Assembly (NCBI GenBank): GCA_017466325.1
Contig: JAFTUK010000029.1
Span: 1 to 64,000 of the forward strand
Source of the DNA: Bacteroidaceae bacterium
GTDB taxonomy: Bacteria > Bacteroidota > Bacteroidia > Bacteroidales > Bacteroidaceae
DNA: 64,000 bases
Reading direction: 5' to 3'
The position numbers and the translations under genes were made by a program. Position 1 is the stretch's first letter. The number at the start of each line of letters is the position of its first letter. The notes below the pieces were generated by a model. It saw only the letters and a list, made by a program, of their open reading frames with translations, had not been told where the DNA came from and ran no database searches. Shown here piece by piece: positions 50,608 through 59,274 of the stretch.

Positions 50608-51510
50608 TTACAAATTTGACTCGCCTGTCTCCTTCAGTTCATCTATCACTTTCAGCAGATACTGGCCGTACTGGTTCTTTATCATGGGCTGCGCCAGTTC
50701 GCGCATGCGCTCCTCGGTAATCCAGCCCTGACGGTAGGCAATACCCTCCAGGCATGCTATCTTCAGGCCCTGGCGCTTCTCCAGAACCTCTATGTAGGTG
50801 GATGCCTCGCTCAGAGAGTCGTGGGTACCCGTATCGAGCCACGCAAAGCCGCGTTGCAATGTCTGCACCTTCAGTTCGCCCTTCTCCAGGAAATGCTGGT
50901 TCACGGTGGTTATCTCGTATTCTCCGCGTGCCGAGGGCTTGATGTTGCGTGCCACGTCCACCACACGGTTGGGATAGAAGTAGAGGCCCACCACGGCATA
51001 GTTGCTCTTGGGATTGGCAGGCTTCTCCTCGATGGAGAGGCAGTTGCCCTCGCGGTCAAACTCTGCCACGCCATAGCGCTCGGGGTCGTTCACCCAATAT
51101 CCGAATACGGTGGCCTTGTCCTCCTCCTCCACGGTACGCACGGCCTCCTTGAGCATGCCAGTAAATCCGGCACCGTGGAAGATGTTGTCGCCCAGAACCA
51201 GACAGGCGCTGTCATCGCCTATGAAATCCGCGCCTATGGTAAATGCCTGTGCCAGGCCGTCGGGCGAAGGCTGCTCGGCATATGTGAACTCCACGCCATA
51301 ATCCGAACCGTCGCCCAGCAGGCGCTTGAAGCCCGGCAGGTCGTGGGGAGTGGAGATGATCAGTATCTCGCGTATGCCGGCCAGCATCAGAACGCTGATG
51401 GGGTAATACACCATCGGTTTGTCGTAGATGGGCATCAGTTGCTTGGATATGCCCTTGGTGATGGGATACAGACGTGTTCCCGAACCACCTGCCAATACAA
51501 TACCTTTCAT
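50608..51510 (-). CDS. rfbA: glucose-1-phosphate thymidylyltransferase
   Basis: The 300-residue enzyme makes dTDP-glucose, the first step of dTDP-rhamnose synthesis. It has the nucleotidyltransferase motif [20 protein letters not shown], the metal-site region [10 protein letters not shown] and [19 protein letters not shown], and a usual length. ATG 51510 is the family start. It lies 82 bp behind the radical SAM gene. Confidence 0.97.
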   Translation of the reverse strand: MKGIVLAGGSGTRLYPITKGISKQLMPIYDKPMVYYPISVLMLAGIREILIISTPHDLPGFKRLLGDGSDYGVEFTYAEQPSPDGLAQAFTIGADFIGDDSACLVLGDNIFHGAGFTGMLKEAVRTVEEEDKATVFGYWVNDPERYGVAEFDREGNCLSIEEKPANPKSNYAVVGLYFYPNRVVDVARNIKPSARGEYEITTVNQHFLEKGELKVQTLQRGFAWLDTGTHDSLSEASTYIEVLEKRQGLKIACLEGIAYRQGWITEERMRELAQPMIKNQYGQYLLKVIDELKETGESNL

Positions 51511-51592
51511 ATTTCGTTGGGATGGATAAAGTTTTTTCAGTGTAAAGATAAGGAATATTCCTGATAACGGCAAAAATCGGATAGACAATTCA

Positions 51593-52495
51593 TCAACTCT
51601 TGTCCATAAGTGCCCGGATACGTGCCTCCACCACGCTCTGCTTGACGCCAAAACGGGGCGAAATGAGCATGTCCTTGGGTGCGGACGAGGCAAACCGCTC
51701 GATGCGGATATCGCTTCTGAGCCTCTGCACGAAATCGGCCACAAGTTGGGCATAGGTGTCCAGGGTGAAGGAGAGGAAATCCTCCTTCCGCTCCTCCCAC
51801 TCCCTTGCCATGCGGGTACCGCGCAATATCTGCAACTGGTGGATTTTCAGGGATGCCACGGGCAAGGCGTTCAGGATTTCTGCCTCGGCAAGGATGTCGT
51901 CCCTGTCTTCGCCGGGTAGGCCGAACATGAGATGCACCGTCACGGGGAGGCCATATTTATGGCAAAGGTGTATGGCATCCACGGATTGGTGCGAGGTGTG
52001 CCCGCGGTTCACACGTGCAAGGGTACGGTCGTGGAAGGACTCGCATCCCAATTCTATCGTCACGGAATAACCTCTCTCGCGGATGGATACCAGAAGGGCA
52101 AGCACATCGTCGTCTATGCAATCGGGCCTTGTTGCCACCACCAGGCCCACCACATCCTCCACGGCAAGGGCCTCATCGTAGCGCCGGCGCAGGACCTCCA
52201 AGGGGGCATAGGTGGAACTGTATGCCTGGAAGTAGGCAAGGTACAGCATCCTCGGGTACTTGCCCTCGAAGAACTTCTTTCCAGCCTCCATCTGTTCCGT
52301 GATGGTGGAATGTCTGCGGCAATACTCGGGATTGAACGACTCGCACAGGCAGAACGTGCATCCTCCCTGCCCCACCCTGCCGTCGCGGTTGGGACAGGAA
52401 AAGCCTCCGTCCAGCATTATCTTCTGCAACTTCACCTCCGGGCGCTTTTCCATGTCACGGCTATTGTACGGCAACACTGTCGGAAGATACGGCAA
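51593..52495 (-). CDS. radical SAM protein of the TIGR01212 (YhcC-like) family
   Basis: The 300-residue protein has the iron-sulfur cluster motif spread as [16 protein letters not shown], with [33 protein letters not shown] and [14 protein letters not shown], all typical of this family. The substrate is unknown. The frame includes [11 protein letters not shown] before the core only if a TTG at 52495 or a nearby codon starts it; ATG 52453 is the first ATG. It overlaps the upstream DHHW gene by 35 bp if the TTG is used. Confidence 0.85.
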   Translation of the reverse strand: MPYLPTVLPYNSRDMEKRPEVKLQKIMLDGGFSCPNRDGRVGQGGCTFCLCESFNPEYCRRHSTITEQMEAGKKFFEGKYPRMLYLAYFQAYSSTYAPLEVLRRRYDEALAVEDVVGLVVATRPDCIDDDVLALLVSIRERGYSVTIELGCESFHDRTLARVNRGHTSHQSVDAIHLCHKYGLPVTVHLMFGLPGEDRDDILAEAEILNALPVASLKIHQLQILRGTRMAREWEERKEDFLSFTLDTYAQLVADFVQRLRSDIRIERFASSAPKDMLISPRFGVKQSVVEARIRALMDKS

Positions 52496-54041
52496 CCGGC
52501 TCCACGCTCCCGGTCACGCTGGAGGCAGCCTCCGCACTTGCGGTACTGTCGGCCTTGGGGGCAGGAGTTTCCCTTTCGGGTTCGTCTGCCAGAGGCACCG
52601 AGTCCCTCTTCTGCGAAGCAATGGTATCCGTCTTCACGTCCAGAGTGTCCTTCTGCCTGTTCTTGAAGAAGGCGGTACTGGGGTTCTCGCGGCAACCCTC
52701 TTCCATGGTCAGGAAGAACTCGTAGGCACGATAGCGGCTTCCGCATGCCTGGAAGATGTTGTTGGCAAAGAGGATGTCGGTTATCTTATGCTCGCGCACA
52801 TATTCCTTCATGTTGTGGGTGAAGTAGCGGCCGTCTATGACGTGTATCTCCTCGAAGGAGTAGAAGAGATAGCCGGGCAGGGCATTGCCGTAACTGTCCT
52901 TCAGAATAATGAGCCTGCGGCCGTTGCCCACGTTGGTGCGCACCTGTGTCAACTTGGTGTCTCCGCCCATGAAAGTGCTGTAAGCCATGGAACTGCCGTC
53001 CTTGAACTTCTTGAAGAACTCGTCCTTGTGCGGACGGCCAACGGAGATTACCTGATAGTCCTCGTCCACCTGATACTGCTCGAACGTGGTTTCGTACACG
53101 GCCTTCAGGGGCTTGTAGTAGATGAAGTCCTCGGGGGCTTTCTTCACGGCTATGTCCTTGGAGTATCCATACATGGAACCCACGAAGCGGAATACCGTAT
53201 CTGGCTGGTAATATCCTGCCTCGTCCAGGTCGTGGAAAGGCACGTCCGCCACCTCTGCAAACTTTCTGGCGGCATAGTATGCCCCGAGGGGCGACCAGTG
53301 GTGGTCGGTCCGCAGGTAGATGTCCTCACCGGCATGTTCGCCAAGCACCGTATAAACATCCACGGCACGCACGGCAGAATCCAGATGGTTGTATATGTTG
53401 CGTATGGTGGCCGACTGGTCCTTGCTCATCTTCTGCACCTTCTCGGGCATGTAGAACGCCGCGGCAGAGGGTACTATCATGCAATAGATGTTCACGCCGG
53501 GGAAGGTTTCACGGTACCTGTTGCACACGTTGGCATAGGGCGTACCTGCCTTGGCGCTGCCCCCGTAGCACATGAGGGCACGCACGTTCTCGCCTCGCCC
53601 TATTATCACTATACCGGCATTGGAGACCTTGGCCTTCTCGTCGGCCGTAAGTTTGTTGACGTATCCGCCCGGATTGCGTCCGTCGTCCCCGTCAGGCTGC
53701 TCCTCGGCAGCCATCCCTTCGCCCTCGGCAAAGTCGGCAAGCCCCTCGGTGGAGGCATGGTAGGTGACATGGTCGTCGCCCACCCTCAGCACCGTCCAGT
53801 CCTCCACCGTCATGGAGAAGGCCATGAACCTGTCGCGGAAAGGCTGTGTATCGGAAAACCACTTGCCTATCGCCTCGGCATAGTCGCCGCTCCAGAGGCT
53901 GTCCAGTGTGAAGGCGGGGAAGGTGGCAAGGTCGCGCTTCTCCAACTCGGAATAGCGCGGACGCGGGAAGGTGTCGAACACCAAGGCAAAGGCCGCAAAG
54001 ACGATGCCAACGAGTGTCAGGTATATCTTGTCATGCTTCAT
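52461..54041 (-). CDS. DHHW-family (AlgJ/AlgX-like) acylation partner protein
   Basis: The 526-residue protein has one N-terminal membrane or signal segment (YLTLVGIVFAAFALVF). The SGNH-like fold is marked by RTDHHWSPLGAYYAARKFAE (the DHHW motif), an early IGKWFSDTQPFRDRF and a late LKDSYGNALPGYLFYSFEEI. Proteins of this type work with MBOAT proteins to O-acetylate extracellular polysaccharide. The final 80 residues are a Ser/Thr/Glu/Pro-rich tail without structure. The start is 17 bp behind the MBOAT stop, right after a run of eight C (minus-strand sense). The frame is open further up but overlaps the MBOAT gene. Confidence 0.88.
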   Translation of the reverse strand: MKHDKIYLTLVGIVFAAFALVFDTFPRPRYSELEKRDLATFPAFTLDSLWSGDYAEAIGKWFSDTQPFRDRFMAFSMTVEDWTVLRVGDDHVTYHASTEGLADFAEGEGMAAEEQPDGDDGRNPGGYVNKLTADEKAKVSNAGIVIIGRGENVRALMCYGGSAKAGTPYANVCNRYRETFPGVNIYCMIVPSAAAFYMPEKVQKMSKDQSATIRNIYNHLDSAVRAVDVYTVLGEHAGEDIYLRTDHHWSPLGAYYAARKFAEVADVPFHDLDEAGYYQPDTVFRFVGSMYGYSKDIAVKKAPEDFIYYKPLKAVYETTFEQYQVDEDYQVISVGRPHKDEFFKKFKDGSSMAYSTFMGGDTKLTQVRTNVGNGRRLIILKDSYGNALPGYLFYSFEEIHVIDGRYFTHNMKEYVREHKITDILFANNIFQACGSRYRAYEFFLTMEEGCRENPSTAFFKNRQKDTLDVKTDTIASQKRDSVPLADEPERETPAPKADSTASAEAASSVTGSVEPVAVSSDSVAVQ

Positions 54042-54050
54042 TGTTGCCTC

Positions 54051-54058
54051 GGGGGGGG
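54051..54058. repeat. G8/C8 run between the MBOAT and DHHW genes
   Basis: Eight G on the plus strand (C8 in the sense of the genes) directly follow the MBOAT stop codon, 9 bp before the DHHW ATG. It could vary in length and change spacing. Confidence 0.9.
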
Positions 54059-55546
54059 TTAGAATCGTGTATAGATGAACGGATTGTTTGTCTCGCCTAC
54101 AAGCAGCGCCACGCTGAGCACCATGATTGCCACGGAGAGCACGGTACGGCTCAGGAACACCACGTTCCTGGTGGTGGTGCTGTCCTCGCCTGCCACACGG
54201 ACAAGGTGCCCGTAGCACCATTCCCTGACGGGCATGCAGAAGAGGATTGCCACCACCCACAACCAGAAGTGGTCGGTTATGGCGCTTACGCTGACATACG
54301 AGTGGAGTTCCTCCGCTCCGCCGAATGCCTTCACGAAGAACTCTTTCATCTGGCCGAAGTCGGTAAAGTAGAACAGGCCTCGTCCCAGGGTGACAAGTCC
54401 CATGGCATAGAGGTGCAGGAAGGGCGAGGGAATGAAGTCCATCACCTTGCGGTATCGGGGACGTCCCTTGTGGTCGGGGGTGGGCAGAGGTTTGCCCACG
54501 TTCTTCATGAGGGTGTATTTCTCGAACAGGAGGATGATTCCGAAGTAGAGGCCCCAGCATGCAAAGTTCCAACTGGCACCATGCCAGAAACCGGTCAGGA
54601 ACCACGTGGCCAGAATGTTGAACCACTGGTGCCGGCGGTTACCGCCCAGGGGTATGTAGACATAGTCGCGGAAGAAACTTCCCAGGGAGATATGCCAACG
54701 GTGCCAGAAGTCGGTGATGGAGTTACAGCAGTACGGGTGGCGGAAGTTCTCGTTGAAGTGGAACCCGAGGCAACGCCCTATGCCTATGGCCATGTCGGAA
54801 TAGCCGGAGAAGTCAAAGTAGACCTGCAGGGAGTATGCCAGTATGCCTATCCAGGCACCCGTGGTGGTGCATCCGTCGAAGCCGTTCACCAGGAACTGTT
54901 CCGCCACGATGCTCATCTGGTTGGCAATGATAACCTTCTTGCCCAGGCCGTAGATGAAGCGGAAGACTCCGTCGGCCACGTCGCCCATCTTCACCTCGCG
55001 CCCGTTTATCTCCTCGGCAATGGTGCCGTAGCGCACGATAGGGCCGGCAATGAGTTGGGGGAACATGCTTATGTAGAGCAGAAGGTCCATGAATCGCCTC
55101 TGGGCAGGGCTTTCCTTCTTATAAACATCTATCAGATAGGATATGCTCTGGAAGATGTAGAAACTGATGCCTATGGGCAGGGCTATCCTGGGGTCGGGCA
55201 CGGGTATGCCAATCATGGTAAGGGTAGTTGCCGTAAGCGAGGCGTACTTGAACACGCCCAGTGCCAGCACGTTGGTGATGACGCCTATGTTCAGTGCCAG
55301 TTTCCGGTGCGAGGATTGCGTGTCTATGAACTTGCCTATATGGAAGTTGACGAACACCAGTGCGAACATCAGGAACACATACACCGGTTCGCCCCATGCA
55401 TAGAAAAGCAGGGAGAAGAGCACAAGGCAGGCATTGCGGCACCTGTGCGAGGAGAGCCACTTCCTGTCCACGTATGCGGCAAGCATATAGGAGAGGAAGA
55501 ATGCCGGCAGGAAGACAAAGAGAAAGAATAAATCCGAGAATACCAT
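54059..55546 (-). CDS. MBOAT O-acyltransferase (AlgI/DltB-like)
   Basis: The 495-residue polytopic membrane protein has the MBOAT core: SYLIDVYKKE, AGPIVRYG, YFDFSGYSDMAIGIGRCLGF, FWHRWHISLGSFFRDYVYIPLGGN and TGFWHGASWNF with the conserved His. It transfers acyl groups across the inner membrane to an exported polysaccharide, working with the DHHW protein encoded behind it. It is the first gene of the unit that continues to ugd. Confidence 0.92.
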   Translation of the reverse strand: MVFSDLFFLFVFLPAFFLSYMLAAYVDRKWLSSHRCRNACLVLFSLLFYAWGEPVYVFLMFALVFVNFHIGKFIDTQSSHRKLALNIGVITNVLALGVFKYASLTATTLTMIGIPVPDPRIALPIGISFYIFQSISYLIDVYKKESPAQRRFMDLLLYISMFPQLIAGPIVRYGTIAEEINGREVKMGDVADGVFRFIYGLGKKVIIANQMSIVAEQFLVNGFDGCTTTGAWIGILAYSLQVYFDFSGYSDMAIGIGRCLGFHFNENFRHPYCCNSITDFWHRWHISLGSFFRDYVYIPLGGNRRHQWFNILATWFLTGFWHGASWNFACWGLYFGIILLFEKYTLMKNVGKPLPTPDHKGRPRYRKVMDFIPSPFLHLYAMGLVTLGRGLFYFTDFGQMKEFFVKAFGGAEELHSYVSVSAITDHFWLWVVAILFCMPVREWCYGHLVRVAGEDSTTTRNVVFLSRTVLSVAIMVLSVALLVGETNNPFIYTRF

Positions 55547-55583
55547 TGCTAATCACAAACGCTAATTACTCATCCGCCTACTT

Positions 55584-55642
55584 GCAGTTTTCCGTTTTCC
55601 GTTTTCACATTTCCGTTTTCCGTTTTCACCTTTCCGCTTCCC
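55584..55642. repeat. heptamer array, about nine units
   Basis: gcagttt, tccgttt, tccgttt, tcacatt, tccgttt, tccgttt, tcacctt and tccgctt are in 7-bp phase, ending at the stop codon of the antiporter gene. Confidence 0.92.
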
Positions 55643-57097
55643 TCACTCTTCCTTCTTGTTTTCGGAGATGTACAGGAGTTTGTCTCCCACCTTCAGTTCC
55701 ATGCGTCCGTTGGGAATCATGAACTCGGAGCCACGCTTCACGAGCATCACCAGAGTGCCGGGGGCGATGTTCATGTCCATCAGGCGGTTTCCGTCCTCAA
55801 GCATTTCAGGGGTGAGGGTAACGTCGGTCAACTGGCTGTCTATCTCCTCGGGAATCTCCACGCCGAACTCGTTGCCCTCCTTCTCCTCGGGGAGGTCAAG
55901 GCTGAGCCACTTTGCTACGGGGGCGATGGTCATGCCCTGGAAAATCAGGGACAGGAGGGTGATGAAGAACACTATGTTGAAGATGACCTGCGAACCTGGA
56001 ATCTCGGACACCACGGGATAGGTGGCGAAGATGATGGGCACGGCACCGCGGAGGCCCACCCAGGAGACGAAGCACTTGGCCTTGAATGTCATCTGGCGGA
56101 AGGGCAGGAGGCATAGCATTACGGTGAGCGGACGTGCCACGAATATCATGAAGAGGCCTATGAGCATGGCGCAGACGGAGACTCCCAGCATCTCGTGAGG
56201 GTTGACCAGAAGGCCCAGAGAAAGGAACATCACTATCTGGCTGAACCATGTGAGGCCGTTCATGAAGGTGTTTATCTCCTTGCGGAAGACGAGCCGTGCA
56301 TTGCCCACGATAACGCCAAGGATGTACACGGCCAGATAGCCGTTGCCATGGAGCAGGTCGGTGATGGTGAATGTGATGAACACAAGGCTCAGCAAGAGGA
56401 TGGGATACAGGGAACTGTTGGAGAGGTTCACCTTATTTATAAGCCATACGGCCAGGCGTCCGAAGGCATAACCCATTACACCGCCCACGAAGAACTGGAC
56501 AAGCAGGTCCTTGACCAGAAGGCCAATGTCGAAACCGCTATCGCTGGCAATTACCTGGATGAGGGCTATGGTGAGCATATATGCCATGGGGTCGTTACTA
56601 CCGCTCTCCAACTCCAGCATGGGTTTGAGGTTCTCCTTCAGGTTCATCCTCTGCGAACGGAGCAGGTTGAAGACGGATGCCGAGTCGGTAGAGGACATTG
56701 TGGCGGCCAGCAGAAGGCTGGTCAGTATGGGCATGGCTATGTTCATGGACGAAAATCCGGAAAGCCAGAAGATGAAGCCGCCCGTGAGCAGGGTGGTGAG
56801 CAGCACGCCCACGGTGGAGAGTATCATACCCTGTGCCATGACGGGCTTTATGTCGCGCAACTTGGTGTCCATACCACCGGTGAACAGAATGATGCTCAGG
56901 GCTATCATACCTATGAACTGGGCATCCTTGGCACTGTTGAACTCAAGACCGAGACCGTCGGTGCCGAAGCCCATGCCCACGAGCAGGAACAACAACAAGG
57001 TGGGGATACCGAAGCGGTAGCCAGTCTTACTGATCATAATGGCGCAGAATATCAGTATCGCGCCTATCAACAGAATGTTTTCTGCGGTAAATATCAT
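55643..57097 (-). CDS. CPA1-type potassium/proton antiporter (NhaP2/CvrA-like)
   Basis: The 484-residue inner-membrane protein has about twelve membrane segments. The exchanger core shows LFTGGMDTKLRDI, STDSASVFNLLRSQ with LESGSNDPMAYML (the family ND motif), and FVSWVGLRGAVPIIFATYP. A cytosolic RCK_C (TrkA-C)-like domain sits at the end (about 405-484: IDSQLTDVTLTPEMLEDGN, GRMELKVGDKLLYI). This is the NhaP2 layout. A -7-like TACCTTTG lies at 57132-57139. Confidence 0.92.
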   Translation of the reverse strand: MIFTAENILLIGAILIFCAIMISKTGYRFGIPTLLLFLLVGMGFGTDGLGLEFNSAKDAQFIGMIALSIILFTGGMDTKLRDIKPVMAQGMILSTVGVLLTTLLTGGFIFWLSGFSSMNIAMPILTSLLLAATMSSTDSASVFNLLRSQRMNLKENLKPMLELESGSNDPMAYMLTIALIQVIASDSGFDIGLLVKDLLVQFFVGGVMGYAFGRLAVWLINKVNLSNSSLYPILLLSLVFITFTITDLLHGNGYLAVYILGVIVGNARLVFRKEINTFMNGLTWFSQIVMFLSLGLLVNPHEMLGVSVCAMLIGLFMIFVARPLTVMLCLLPFRQMTFKAKCFVSWVGLRGAVPIIFATYPVVSEIPGSQVIFNIVFFITLLSLIFQGMTIAPVAKWLSLDLPEEKEGNEFGVEIPEEIDSQLTDVTLTPEMLEDGNRLMDMNIAPGTLVMLVKRGSEFMIPNGRMELKVGDKLLYISENKKEE

Positions 57098-57131
57098 ATC
57101 GTATTGGTTAGGATTTCCGGATAAACGGATG

Positions 57132-57139
57132 CAAAGGTA
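57132..57139 (-). promoter_or_regulatory. -7 element of the antiporter gene
   Basis: TACCTTTG on the minus strand, 35 bp before the start. A -33 element at proper distance is not clear. Confidence 0.5.
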
Positions 57140-57182
57140 CTATTTTTCCGCCAAAGTACACCTATTTTATAATATCTTTTCA

Positions 57183-57190
57183 TAACTTTG
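57183..57190 (+). promoter_or_regulatory. -7 element of the nucleosidase gene
   Basis: TAACTTTG, 37 bp before the start. The -33 element is weak. Confidence 0.5.
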
Positions 57191-57227
57191 CAAGAAAGAT
57201 TAACACAGGCATACAAACACAACGAAC

Positions 57228-57950
57228 ATGAACATTCTCTACATCATAGCCATGCAGGCAGAAGCCCAGCCTTTCATCGACCACTACGGGGTTCAGGAGG
57301 TGAAGGATTTCTTCGCTCCGTTGCCTTGCAAACTTTATCAGACAAGCATCAAGGGCGCCAACGGAGAAACCTCCACGCTAAGTGTGGTGCTCAACGGGCA
57401 GCAGCACGGGAGCGACCTGGTAGGATGCGAGGCGGCTTCCGTGGCCACACTGGCCGCCATAGAGCGCCTGCACCCGGATCTGGTCATAAACAGCGGCACG
57501 TGCGGAGGCTTCCAATCCAGGGGGGCGGACATAGCCAAGGTGTACATAGGCAATGCATGCATGTTCCACGACCGCCGTGTTCCGGGCGACGACCAGTGGG
57601 GCACACAGGCCTTGGGCAACTATCCCGTGTGGGAAGGGGCGGAGGCTCTTGCCGGGCAGTTGCATCTGCCCATGGGCAAGGTGACGACAGGTTCATCGCT
57701 GGACATGCAACCCTGCGACCTCAAGATAATACAGGAAAACGGGGGCGAACTGAAGGACATGGAGGGAGCGGCCGTTGCCTTCGTGTGCTCGCTCATGGCC
57801 ACGCCCATACTCTTCGTGAAGAGCGTCACCGACCTTTGCGATAGCGGTGCGGAGACATTCGAGGAGTTCTCGCGCAATCTGGCCAAAGCCAGCCAGGCAT
57901 TGAAGGAGACAAATATCAGGGTAATCGACCACCTGACCAATGCCGTTTGA
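57228..57950 (+). CDS. 5'-methylthioadenosine/S-adenosylhomocysteine nucleosidase
   Basis: The 240-residue enzyme removes adenine from SAH and MTA. It starts MNILYIIAMQAEAQPFIDHY with the catalytic-type Glu, and has VINSGTCGGF in the purine-binding loop, the ribose-site ELKDMEGAAVAFVC (Met-Glu pair) and FVKSVTDLCDSG with the catalytic Asp. It supplies S-ribosylhomocysteine to LuxS (7781-8296). It is monocistronic or in a short unit with the small gene that follows. Confidence 0.92.
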   Translation: MNILYIIAMQAEAQPFIDHYGVQEVKDFFAPLPCKLYQTSIKGANGETSTLSVVLNGQQHGSDLVGCEAASVATLAAIERLHPDLVINSGTCGGFQSRGADIAKVYIGNACMFHDRRVPGDDQWGTQALGNYPVWEGAEALAGQLHLPMGKVTTGSSLDMQPCDLKIIQENGGELKDMEGAAVAFVCSLMATPILFVKSVTDLCDSGAETFEEFSRNLAKASQALKETNIRVIDHLTNAV

Positions 57951-58001
57951 GGAACCTTCGCAATGCCCGTGAAAACGAGTCCCGACGCAAAGGGCATCGC
58001 G

Positions 58002-58056
58002 TCGTGAGGCGAAGAGCCTTGCATCGTGAGGCGAAGAGCCTTGCATCGTGAGGCGA
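58002..58056. repeat. 22-bp tandem repeat
   Basis: tcgtgaggcgaagagccttg(ca) is present twice exactly (58002-58023, 58024-58045), and its first 11 bases a third time. It lies between the nucleosidase gene and the following small gene. Confidence 0.92.
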
Positions 58057-58102
58057 TAAAACGCAACAAAATACAAGAACAATTACAGATAATATAAGGT
58101 AT

Positions 58103-58306
58103 ATGGAAAAGCACATGATCATGGCCATGATAGCCGCCATGGACGAAGAACTGGAGAAGGGAGGACCTAACGCCAACATACTGAAGGAACGTGGCAGGTT
58201 GAAGATGCTGGCAGGTGACAAGAAGGGGGCTATGGAGGACCTCCGCCAGGCGGTAAGCCTCGACCCGTCCATCGTGGACAATATCACCGGCGAGTTCAAG
58301 AAATAA
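58103..58306 (+). CDS. 67-residue TPR-like small protein
   Basis: The product starts MEKHMIMAMIAAMDEELEKG. The second half (ILKERGRLKMLAGDKKGAME and DLRQAVSLDPSIVD) has the spacing of one to one and a half TPR helix pairs. The function is unknown. Codon use and the frame fit a real gene, and it lies between the nucleosidase and the Phe/Tyr cluster. Confidence 0.7.
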   Translation: MEKHMIMAMIAAMDEELEKGGPNANILKERGRLKMLAGDKKGAMEDLRQAVSLDPSIVDNITGEFKK

Positions 58307-58382
58307 TGGTCTATATTCTACCTTAATGCGTAATATCTATCTTTTTTAATGGTAGAAACATGCGCGTACTACCAAAAATATA

Positions 58383-58390
58383 TACCTTTG
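58383..58390 (+). promoter_or_regulatory. -7 element directly before pheA
   Basis: TACCTTTG ends 8 bp before the chosen ATG. No -33 is obvious. If used, the transcript has almost no leader. Confidence 0.45.
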
Positions 58391-58398
58391 CCAATACA

Positions 58399-59244
58399 AT
58401 GAGAAAACAAGTAGCCATACAAGGAATAAGGGGATGCTTCCACGACATTGCCTCGCACCGTTTCTTCCAGGGCGAGGAACTGGACCTCGTGCAATGCAAC
58501 AACTTCGAGGAGGTCTTCCTTGCCATGAAGCAGAACCCCGACATGATAGCGCTGGTGGCCATAGAGAACACCATAGCGGGTTCGCTCCTGCACAACTATG
58601 AACTGTTGCGCGATTCGGGCCTTACCATCATAGGCGAGCACAAATTGCGCATCCAGCATAGCATAATGTGCCTGCCGGAGGACAACATGGAGGACATCAC
58701 CGAGGTGAACTCGCACCCCGTGGCACTGATGCAGTGCCGTGCCTTCCTGGAGTCAATGCAGGGCATCAAGGTGGTGGAGGCCGACGACACGGCCAGCGCG
58801 GCGGCAAAGATAAGCAGGGAGAAACTGCGCGGACATGCTGCCATCTGCCACAAGGACGTGGCCAAGATATACGGGCTCAAGGTACTGCAGGAGGGCATAG
58901 AGACAAACAAGCACAACTTCACACGCTTCCTGGTGCTCGCCAGCATAGCAAGGGCGGGAAAGTTGCGCGACGTGAACCTGTCCAACAAGGCAAGCCTGGC
59001 CTTCACCCTTCCGCACGAGGAGGGTTCGCTCTCGGCCATACTCTCCGTCCTGTCGTTCTACAAACTGAACCTCACCAAGATACAGTCCCTGCCCATCATA
59101 GGACAGGAGTGGCAGTACATGTTCTATGTGGACATCTGCTTCAACGACATCCAACGCCTGCACCAGGCCATCAATGCCATCGCTCCCCTCACCCAGGAAC
59201 TTCAGACCTTGGGCATCTACCGCGAGGGGGAGCAGACAATATAA
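58399..59244 (+). CDS. pheA: prephenate dehydratase
   Basis: The 281-residue enzyme converts prephenate to phenylpyruvate. It starts KQVAIQGIRGCFHDIAS, has VAIENTIAGSLLHNYELL (the catalytic-domain pocket), ETNKHNFTRFLVLA (with the conserved Thr-Arg-Phe) and a C-terminal ACT domain (LAFTLPHEEGSLSAILSVL) for Phe feedback. There is no chorismate mutase domain; that function is in the third gene. ATG 58399 is preferred to 58360 from the family N terminus. It is the first of four genes for Phe/Tyr. Confidence 0.94.
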   Translation: MRKQVAIQGIRGCFHDIASHRFFQGEELDLVQCNNFEEVFLAMKQNPDMIALVAIENTIAGSLLHNYELLRDSGLTIIGEHKLRIQHSIMCLPEDNMEDITEVNSHPVALMQCRAFLESMQGIKVVEADDTASAAAKISREKLRGHAAICHKDVAKIYGLKVLQEGIETNKHNFTRFLVLASIARAGKLRDVNLSNKASLAFTLPHEEGSLSAILSVLSFYKLNLTKIQSLPIIGQEWQYMFYVDICFNDIQRLHQAINAIAPLTQELQTLGIYREGEQTI

Positions 59245-59274
59245 CCCCAACATCCGGAACACACAAGCACAACA

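Noticed and set aside
52260-54062. 600-codon open frame opposite the DHHW gene
   Set aside because: It has no family signature and depends on the third-base bias of the DHHW gene.
54014-55531. 505-codon open frame opposite the MBOAT gene
   Set aside because: A His/Glu-rich reading typical of the reverse of a membrane protein gene; no signal or domain.
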